Source: Zunongwangia profunda SM-A87
GTDB taxonomy: Bacteria; Bacteroidota; Bacteroidia; Flavobacteriales; Flavobacteriaceae
Assembly: GCF_000023465.1 (NCBI RefSeq)
Contig: NC_014041.1
Coordinates: forward strand, 1,819,001 to 1,883,000
Length of the DNA stretch: 64,000 nt
Direction: 5' to 3'
The notes beneath the pieces are model-generated. The model was not told where the DNA came from, ran no database searches, and saw only the letters and a program-made list of their open reading frames with translations. The position numbers and the translations under genes are program-made. Position 1 is the stretch's first letter; the number at the start of each line of letters is the position of its first letter. Of the stretch, positions 35,994-43,300 are shown piece after piece.

Positions 35994-36833
35994 ATGAAAA
36001 AAGCTGACTGGGAAACAGTTAAGGAATACGATGATATCACTTATAAAAAAAGCAATGGTGTTGCCAGGATTGCATTTAACCGCCCAGAGGTACGTAATGC
36101 TTTTCGACCAAAAACAACCACCGAATTATTAGATGCTTTTCACGATGCGCACGAAGATACTTCGATTGGAGTAGTTTTACTTTCTGCAGAGGGCCCTTCA
36201 CCAAAAGACGGTGTGTATTCGTTTTGTAGTGGCGGCGATCAAAAAGCCAGAGGTCATCAGGGGTATGTAGGTGAAGACGGTTATCACCGACTTAATATTT
36301 TAGAAGTTCAGCGTTTAATTCGCTTTATGCCAAAAGCGGTTATTTGCGTGGTACCCGGTTGGGCTGTAGGCGGCGGACATAGCTTACATGTGGTTTGCGA
36401 TATTACTTTGGCGAGTAAAGAACATGCAATTTTTAAACAAACCGATGCAGATGTTACCAGCTTTGATGCCGGTTACGGATCGGCTTATTTAGCGAAAATG
36501 GTAGGGCAGAAAAAAGCTCGCGAAATTTTCTTTTTAGGTAGAAATTACTCCGCACAGCAAGCTTACGACATGGGGATGGTGAATGCCGTGATTCCACATG
36601 AAGAACTGGAAGATACCGCTTACGAATGGGCTCAGGAAATTTTAGCAAAATCGCCAACATCCATTAAAATGCTGAAGTTCGCCATGAACTTAACCGATGA
36701 CGGAATGGTAGGACAGCAGGTTTTTGCCGGGGAAGCTACCCGATTAGCCTATATGACCGATGAAGCGAAAGAGGGACGTAATGCATTTCTGGAAAAAAGA
36801 AAACCAAATTTTGAGAAAAAATGGATTCCATAG
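35994..36833 (+). CDS. menB: 1,4-dihydroxy-2-naphthoyl-CoA synthase
   Basis: A 279-residue crotonase-fold MenB that cyclises O-succinylbenzoyl-CoA. ARIAFNRPEVRNAFRP, the oxyanion-hole SFCSGGDQKARG, PGWAVGGGHSLHVVCD and TDADVTSFDAGYGSAYLA are intact, and the end FEKKWIP is typical. It lies 4.6 kb from menD. Its stop codon overlaps the start of a PH-domain gene by 13 bases, so the two are probably translated from one message. menC, menE and menA are not in the window. Confidence 0.96.
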   Translation: MKKADWETVKEYDDITYKKSNGVARIAFNRPEVRNAFRPKTTTELLDAFHDAHEDTSIGVVLLSAEGPSPKDGVYSFCSGGDQKARGHQGYVGEDGYHRLNILEVQRLIRFMPKAVICVVPGWAVGGGHSLHVVCDITLASKEHAIFKQTDADVTSFDAGYGSAYLAKMVGQKKAREIFFLGRNYSAQQAYDMGMVNAVIPHEELEDTAYEWAQEILAKSPTSIKMLKFAMNLTDDGMVGQQVFAGEATRLAYMTDEAKEGRNAFLEKRKPNFEKKWIP

Positions 36834-37345
36834 AGGCGCCATTCAGTAATAAGCCGATCGATATTACCACACTGCCAGCTTTTGAGCAGGTGGTATTAAA
36901 TCCGGTCTGTAAAAAACTATTGACCAAGCATCTGCTGCAAACAGGTGTTTGGTTTTTAATAGTTATTGCTTTTGGTGTTTTTATGTATTTCCAGGAAGAA
37001 ATTTTAGTAGGAAGCTTAATTAGCGGATTTCTGCTGCTATTTTTAATATTTCTGGTTTTCGATTTAATTAAAAAACAACCAAGGTACGGCTACGCTATAA
37101 GAGAGAAAGATCTTATTTACAAACGTGGATTTTTAGTGAGCAAGTCTACCGTAGTTTCTTTTAACAGAATTCAGCATGTTTCTATAAACCGTAGTGTTCT
37201 GGATAAATGGCTCGATTTGTCAACTTTAAAGGTCTTTACTGCTGGTGGCAGTGGTAGCGATATGAAAATTCCTGGTTTAGAACCAAAAGTAGCCGAAAAA
37301 CTTAAAGAAGCATTAGCAGGAAAAATTGCTAACGAAGATGTCTAA
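36821..37345 (+). CDS. PH-domain membrane protein, YdbS-like
   Basis: A 174-residue protein with two hydrophobic segments near residues 38-55 and 65-85, then a bacterial PH domain (bPH2/DUF304): AIREKDLIYKRGFLVSKS and VSFNRIQHVSINRSVLDK. This resembles YdbS of Bacillus, which is implicated in resistance to bacterial antimicrobials. It overlaps menB by 13 bases upstream and its partner gene by 8 bases downstream, giving tight coupling. Confidence 0.85.
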   Translation: MDSIEAPFSNKPIDITTLPAFEQVVLNPVCKKLLTKHLLQTGVWFLIVIAFGVFMYFQEEILVGSLISGFLLLFLIFLVFDLIKKQPRYGYAIREKDLIYKRGFLVSKSTVVSFNRIQHVSINRSVLDKWLDLSTLKVFTAGGSGSDMKIPGLEPKVAEKLKEALAGKIANEDV

Positions 37346-38867
37346 GCCTTTTAGTATACCGCAACGGCAATCTGCTGTGGGAATTTTACTAATTTTCACT
37401 TCTACACTTTATAAATTTCTAAGGGGTTTTTGGGCAGCCTTAGCCTATTTTGTGTTTAAAAAACCAGATGGTGAAGTGTTTATTTACATCATTTTAGCAG
37501 TTGTGGTACTCTTCGTACTTATCGCAGTTTACAGTTATTTTGATTACCGAAAATTCCTCTTTCATATCGATTATAAAGCCGAAGAATTTATTCTGAGAAA
37601 AGGTGTTTTTAGTTCAGACTTTGTGTCGATTCCCTTTGATAAAATTCAGCAGGTAAATTTTAAGCGTGGAATACTGCAGCGAGTGGCCGGAGTTTACAGT
37701 TTGGTAATCGATACTGCCGGAAGTAATCAAAAAGAAGTCGAAATAAAAGCGGTTAATACAGAAGATGCTAATCAATTAGCTGACATTTTAAATAGACTGA
37801 AAGAGACTAACACTACGTCCCTCGAAACTTTAGATGAGGTAATAGATAGCGAAACAAAAACTGAAAAAAATAATGAAGAAAAATGGACGTACAGGCTAAG
37901 TCTGGCCACTTTAATAAAAACCGGTTTAAGTAGTAATTTTTTTAGGGGCTTTGGTCTTATTTTCGTGTTTATTTCCACGATTTTTAATGAACTCAATCAG
38001 TTTTTTAAAGAAGAAACATCCCAGTGGGAAACGCAGCTTACTGAAGATATGGGAGGAATTGCTACCGGCTCTATATTGTTTATATCAGGGTTTATTATTT
38101 TATTGCTGGTGCTTAGTATTCTTATCACTACAGTCGAGGTTTTTATTAAATACTTCAATCTTAATCTTACGCAAACCAAAAACAGTTTAGATCTGCAAAT
38201 GGGGCTACGTACCAATACCAGGGTTTCTTTGAAACCAATTCGGGTTCAGATTTTAAAGATTATCACCAATCCTATTCAGAAACGCCTAAATTTATACAAA
38301 GCTAGTCTATGGGTAGCCAGTAGCGAGGATAACGATAAGAAAAGTGTTATTCAGATTCCAGGTTTAGAAAAAGATACCATTCAGAATATAAAATCATTTC
38401 TATATCAATCTTCTCAAAACGAATCGGGTACTACCTTTAAACCCCATTGGGTCGAGTTGTCTCGCAGATTGATAATCGGTGCTATACCAGTGATCGCTAC
38501 AGGAATGCTACAATACTTTACCAATTTTATCCAATTTGTATGGTGGGTTATTGTCGCTTCGATTTATTTATTGCTGTATGCGATCATTCAATTTAGGATC
38601 TATAATTCTTTAAATTTAAAAATAGGGGAGGAGTTTATAAGTAAATCTTATGCCGCCTGGGATGAAAGTACTGAAATTATTGAAATCTATAAGCTTCAGG
38701 GAATTACGATAAAGCAACCTTTATGGTATAAAAGGCGAAATCTAGTACATATCGTTTTTCATAATGCTGCCGGTGATATTACGTTTAGAGCTGTGGATAA
38801 TGCCATTTTACAAAAAGTGAATTATTGTCTATACGCGATAGAGCGAACAAATAAAGCCTGGATGTAA
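37338..38867 (+). CDS. PH-domain membrane protein, YdbT-like
   Basis: A 509-residue protein with several membrane-segment pairs and three repeats of the bPH2 pattern, for example FILRKGVFSSDFVSIPFDKI, then NTRVSLKPIRVQILKI, and SYAAWDESTEIIEIYKLQGI. The ATG at 37338 overlaps the upstream stop within ATGTCTAA; a TTG at 37326 is less likely. YdbS/YdbT pairs are common in bacteria and probably act in the membrane together. The link to menB is positional only. Confidence 0.85.
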   Translation: MSKPFSIPQRQSAVGILLIFTSTLYKFLRGFWAALAYFVFKKPDGEVFIYIILAVVVLFVLIAVYSYFDYRKFLFHIDYKAEEFILRKGVFSSDFVSIPFDKIQQVNFKRGILQRVAGVYSLVIDTAGSNQKEVEIKAVNTEDANQLADILNRLKETNTTSLETLDEVIDSETKTEKNNEEKWTYRLSLATLIKTGLSSNFFRGFGLIFVFISTIFNELNQFFKEETSQWETQLTEDMGGIATGSILFISGFIILLLVLSILITTVEVFIKYFNLNLTQTKNSLDLQMGLRTNTRVSLKPIRVQILKIITNPIQKRLNLYKASLWVASSEDNDKKSVIQIPGLEKDTIQNIKSFLYQSSQNESGTTFKPHWVELSRRLIIGAIPVIATGMLQYFTNFIQFVWWVIVASIYLLLYAIIQFRIYNSLNLKIGEEFISKSYAAWDESTEIIEIYKLQGITIKQPLWYKRRNLVHIVFHNAAGDITFRAVDNAILQKVNYCLYAIERTNKAWM

Positions 38868-38884
38868 GTTATACTGGTTTTGTT

Positions 38885-40585
38885 TTATAGAGAGTGATCA
38901 ATAAGTTTTAAAGCCTCTTCAATATAAAAATCGTCCTTATAATTTTTAGTGTTTTTCTTGAGGTAATGATCTATTTTTAATCCTTTTCGTTGGACTGATG
39001 TATCATCTGGATAAAAGGCTCTAAATCCGGTTGTATCGATGCTGGTACCATCTTTAAGCGGAACTGCCATACGATTCATTACGGCACCAAAGGTTTGTTC
39101 GCTAAGTGTTGTGCAATTAAGTGAATTTTGGATTGGCATAGCAAAAAATTCGCTCATACTAGTGGTGCTACTATTTACAAGTAAAATAATTTTATCCTTG
39201 TAATAATCTTTGTTTTTTTTATCGATTTTGAATGGATTTTTAATCAATTTTAAAGCCGAATCGATATTATATTCGGCATAAGAAGGGTATTTGGCTGCCA
39301 TTACTTTTATAAAAGTACTATTCTCTGGATACAGCAAATTAGAAAGGTGTCAGTACTAATATTCTTTGGATAATTTCTAAGATCTAAGATAATTTCTAAG
39401 ATCTAAGATAATTGCTTTCTTGTTTTGGTAATTTTCAAAAGCCTCTTTTAATGCTTTTGCCTGAATTTTCCCAAGATTTATATATCTGGTTTCGTTGTTT
39501 AAAGCATAAAATGTTTTCTCATTTTTTTGCGCTGCTGCTTTTTTTACAAAATAGGGCTTTAGTTCAGAAAATTCATATCGTTCAATCCCAGTTTCGATAA
39601 TTTCTCCTGAATTTTTTACAATCTCTACATCTAAACCATCAGCAGACTTGCCACCTAACACATAAAAGCGTTGGACAATTGATTCTAGATAATTTTCATT
39701 AGAAGTACTTATTTATTGCGAAAACTCATCAATTATTTCGGCAATACTTTTAGCGTTGACCTTGAAAATCACATCACCTATTTCAAGATTACTTTCTTTA
39801 ACTTTTTCGGGATCAAGGATTTCAGTAATCACTAATGAGTTATTGATAATTTTCCCCGAAATGGGAGCAAAATATTTGAAATTTCTATTACTGAAAAAAG
39901 TGCTTGCCGTTTAGTTAGCATGAGAATCGTCCAGTTTTGCAAAAAGCCGATCATTAGTCAAACTAAAATTTTTAGTTTCTGAGAATTGCGGAATCATTTA
40001 CTGTAACACCTTTTTCCAAGTATCTTTAGTCAGGTAAATATTTACGTTTCAATAGCGTATAGCATTCCAAAAACCAGCCAGGAAAAGTAAACGATAGGTT
40101 TCATTTTCAGCATCAAAATTGTTTAGCCTTTCATCTTTACTAAAATCCACGGTATTTCCTAATAATTTAACCTTAGCGTAGTGATCAGCAATATTCGCAT
40201 TATTCTGTATTTTTTTTTGAATTAACTCGGGCGTAAAACCAGATTTTTCTATCGATGTATAATCAGGATTTTTTTGAAGATGTTATCATTTTGAAGATTC
40301 GCATTGTTGGATTTATACTTAGCGTCGATATTATTTAATTTATTAATCCATTTTGTAAAAAACTCATTAACTCCTTCAGTACAGGTAATAGTGTTTAATT
40401 TTGCTAAGAGTTCCAGAAATTCAGCGTCCATATCTACTTCACCGTCACTAGCAGCGGGATGTAGGTATTTGGTCATTCCCCAAATATGAATAAGCTGAGC
40501 TGTTTTTTCTGTTTTAGGAGATCTCTGATGCAAAAATTGATGAAAATTGAAATAAAATAGAGAGTAGAATGAGTTTACGAAACAT
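38885..40585 (-). pseudogene. Decayed S41-family (C-terminal processing) peptidase
   Basis: The gene began at 40585 with a signal peptide (MFRKLILLSILFQFSSIFA). It then loses frame near 40533 and again in an A7 run near 40270. Three fragments remain: TAQLIHIWGMTKYLHP, a PDZ-like GDVIFKVNAKSIAEIIDEF with LNLGKI-type strands, and LVNSSTTSMSEFFAMP with the catalytic Ser. In-frame stops occur after NAIRY, KVLQ, DDSHAN and DEFSQ. A 19-base tandem duplication (39371-39408) and a missing base near 39344 break the frame further. This family cleaves misfolded or exported proteins in the periplasm. At least eight lesions make a working product impossible. Confidence 0.9.
39371..39408. repeat. 19-base tandem duplication
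   Basis: TAATTTCTAAGATCTAAGA occurs twice head to tail inside the S41 pseudogene. Nineteen bases is not a multiple of three, so the duplication itself shifts the frame right after ILDLRNY. Confidence 0.95.
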
Positions 40586-40644
40586 TATTGTTGATTGAAG
40601 AATTAACACAATACCGTTTAGATATTAAGATAATTGCTTGAAAA

Positions 40645-40678
40645 AAACAAAAGCCGCTATACATTAGCGGCTCTTTTA
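40645..40678 (-). terminator. Terminator of the E1 fusion gene
   Basis: On the minus strand AGCCGCTA and TAGCGGCT flank a short loop and are followed by TTTTGTTTTTTT. It lies 22 bases past the E1 stop. Confidence 0.9.
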
Positions 40679-40699
40679 ATCGTTAAAAATCGTCGATTT

Positions 40700-43105
40700 T
40701 TACATCAATTTTGGAAATTTATCGGGATTGCTCTCATGCATAATGGCATAAATTTTTTCAAAAACATCTTCGTGGGATGGTTTCGAAAAATAATCCCCAT
40801 CACTACCGTAAGCAGGGCGATGTTCTTTAGCGGTTAATGTTTGCGGTTTGCTGTCCAGATATCTCCATGCATTTTGATTTTCTAAAACTTTCTGTAGAAT
40901 GTAAGAAGAAGCTCCACCAGGAACATCTTCATCGATCACTAATAGTCGATTTGTTTTCTTTACACTCTCTACGATATCATGGGCTGTATCAAAAGGAAGT
41001 AAAGACTGAACGTCGATAATTTCAACATCGATTCCTATTTCAGCCAGTTCCTCAGCAGTTTGTTCAATGACTCTAAGCGTAGAACCATACGAAACCAGTG
41101 TAATATCTTTTCCTTCCCTTAAGGTTTCTACCTTACCAATAGGGGTTTTAAACGCTGCCAGGTTTTCCGGTAAACGCTCTTTTAATCGATATCCGTTCAA
41201 ACATTCAATAACCAAGGCTGGATTATCCAGATCCAGAAGGTTATTATAAAAACCAGCCGCTTTGGTCATATTTCTGGGAACTAAAACAAACACACCGCGT
41301 ATTAGGTTTAAAATACCACCAAGTTGCGAACCGCTGTGCCATATACCTTCTAAACGGTGACCGCGTGTTCTTACAATAAGCGGGTTTTTTTGTTTTCCTT
41401 TGGTACGGTAATGTAATGTAGACAAATCATCACTTATCGTTTGTAGTGCATACATTACGTAGTCTAAATACTGAATTTCAGCAATAGGGCGTAATCCTCT
41501 AAGCGATAATCCAATTCCTTGTCCCAAGATTGTTGTCTCTCTAATTCCGGTATCAGCAACACGATAAGCACCATATTTTTTCTGCAGACCTTCTAATCCC
41601 TGATTGACGTCACCAATTTCGCCGGCATCCTCCCCAAAGATCATGGTTTCCGGACGGGTTTCAAAAATCTTATCAAAGTTATCCCTAATCACGATACGTG
41701 CATCAACCATCTTAGGTTCGTCTGCATATACAGGTAAGATTTCCTGATCGATCGGTTTATTAGTACTGTAAAGATGACTGCTGTATTCATCAAATGATTG
41801 TTCGTTAAAATCATTGATCCATTGAATCAATTCAGTCTTATCTTCTCCTTTATAGTTAGTGATGTATCGAAGTGTTTTTCTGGCTACAGAAAGTACATCT
41901 TTTTTTAGAGGCTCTTTAGTACTTTTTAATTTTTTTATTAAGGGGGTTAACTGCTCGCCGGCATCTGTATTTTTAGTGATGCTGCTTAAAATTTGAAGCA
42001 GTTCTTTTTGCTTTTGTTTGTTAGGAGTTATGTACGCATTCCAGGCACGTTTTTTACCTTCTCGAACCTGGCGTTTAATATCTTTATCGAATTTATTCAT
42101 TTCTTCAATAGTGCTGAAGCCATTTTCGATAATCCACTCTCTAAATTTTACATTACAGTCAAATTGTTTTTCCCATGTTAAACGCTTATCGCTTTTGTAG
42201 CGCTCGTGGGATCCGGAAGTAGAGTGTCCCTGTGGTTGTGTTAATTCTATAACATGAATTAATACCGGGCAATGTTCTTCTCTGGCAATTTTTTGTGCTC
42301 TGTTATAAGCCTCAACAAGCTCAACATAATCCCATCCTTTGACCACAATAATTTCGTAACCGTTATTCTGACCTTCGTCACGTTGAAAACCTTTTAAAAC
42401 TTCAGAAATACTTTCCTTAGTGGTTTGATGCTTTGCGTGAACTGATATCCCGTATTCATCATCCCAAACGCTTAAAATCATTGGTACCTGCAATACACCA
42501 GCGGCATTAATAGTTTCCCAAAAATGTCCTTCACTAGTACTGGCATTTCCTATAGTTCCCCACGCAATTTCGTTTCCGTTGTCCGAAAACTTTTCAGCAT
42601 CAAGTCCGTCAACATGCCTGTAGATTTTAGAAGCCTGGGCCAATCCCAACAATCTTGGCATTTGGCCTGCGGTAGGAGAAATATCGGCGCTGGAATTTTT
42701 TTGCTCCATCAGATTTTTCCAGCTTCCGTCTTCATTAATGTTATGCGAAATAAAGTGACCTCCCATTTGGCGACCGGCAGACATCGGTTCGTTTTCTATA
42801 TCGGTATCGGCATACAGACCGGCAAAGAAGTTTTCAATACTTAAATTACCAATAGCCATCATAAAGGTTTGATCGCGATAATAACCGGATCTAAAGTCCC
42901 CATTTTTAAAGCTTTTTGCCATAGCAAGCTGTGGCAACTCTTTTCCGTCTCCAAAAATCCCGAATTTAGCTTTTCCGGTAAGAACTTCTCGTCTTCCCAG
43001 TAAACTACATTCGCGGCTCGTTACGGCAACTTTGTAATCTTCTAAAACCTGAGTTTTAAAATCTTCGTAAGAAATCGATTCTTTAGTTTCGGTTTCGCTT
43101 TGCAT
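40700..43105 (-). CDS. 2-oxoacid dehydrogenase E1, alpha-beta fusion
   Basis: An 801-residue protein from the ATG at 43105; a TTG at 43129 lies inside the promoter. The first half (about 1-400) is the E1 alpha domain, with GSGYYRDQ-like GDFRSGYYRDQTF, GRQMGGHF and the ThDP motif WGTIGNASTSEGHFWE. The second half (about 455-801) is the E1 beta domain: VIRDNFDKIFETRPETMIFG, TGIRETTILGQGIGLSLRGLRP and a C-terminal LLVIDEDVPGGA. Fused E1 subunits are common in Bacteroidetes. It decarboxylates branched-chain 2-oxoacids or pyruvate and loads an E2 lipoyl arm; no E2 or E3 gene is near, so the substrate is unsure. Confidence 0.92.
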   Translation of the reverse strand: MQSETETKESISYEDFKTQVLEDYKVAVTSRECSLLGRREVLTGKAKFGIFGDGKELPQLAMAKSFKNGDFRSGYYRDQTFMMAIGNLSIENFFAGLYADTDIENEPMSAGRQMGGHFISHNINEDGSWKNLMEQKNSSADISPTAGQMPRLLGLAQASKIYRHVDGLDAEKFSDNGNEIAWGTIGNASTSEGHFWETINAAGVLQVPMILSVWDDEYGISVHAKHQTTKESISEVLKGFQRDEGQNNGYEIIVVKGWDYVELVEAYNRAQKIAREEHCPVLIHVIELTQPQGHSTSGSHERYKSDKRLTWEKQFDCNVKFREWIIENGFSTIEEMNKFDKDIKRQVREGKKRAWNAYITPNKQKQKELLQILSSITKNTDAGEQLTPLIKKLKSTKEPLKKDVLSVARKTLRYITNYKGEDKTELIQWINDFNEQSFDEYSSHLYSTNKPIDQEILPVYADEPKMVDARIVIRDNFDKIFETRPETMIFGEDAGEIGDVNQGLEGLQKKYGAYRVADTGIRETTILGQGIGLSLRGLRPIAEIQYLDYVMYALQTISDDLSTLHYRTKGKQKNPLIVRTRGHRLEGIWHSGSQLGGILNLIRGVFVLVPRNMTKAAGFYNNLLDLDNPALVIECLNGYRLKERLPENLAAFKTPIGKVETLREGKDITLVSYGSTLRVIEQTAEELAEIGIDVEIIDVQSLLPFDTAHDIVESVKKTNRLLVIDEDVPGGASSYILQKVLENQNAWRYLDSKPQTLTAKEHRPAYGSDGDYFSKPSHEDVFEKIYAIMHESNPDKFPKLM

Positions 43106-43126
43106 GAACTTCTTTTTTGGATCACA

Positions 43127-43157
43127 CAAATATAGCTAAAATTAGAATTATACACAA
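43127..43157 (-). promoter_or_regulatory. Promoter of the E1 fusion gene
   Basis: On the minus strand TTGTG (43157-43153), 18 bases and TATATTTG (43134-43127) match the Bacteroidetes -33/-7 consensus closely. The ATG at 43105 is 21 bases downstream. Confidence 0.78.
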
Positions 43158-43300
43158 TTCATAAAAATCGACTTATTTTAAATATAACATATTTTAACAT
43201 CGATTAAATTGAATTTATTCAAAAAATATTGGATAATTTTCATTTTTATTGAATTCTATGAAATTCAATTAGTGGAAGGATTGCCAAATTTCTTAAAGCA

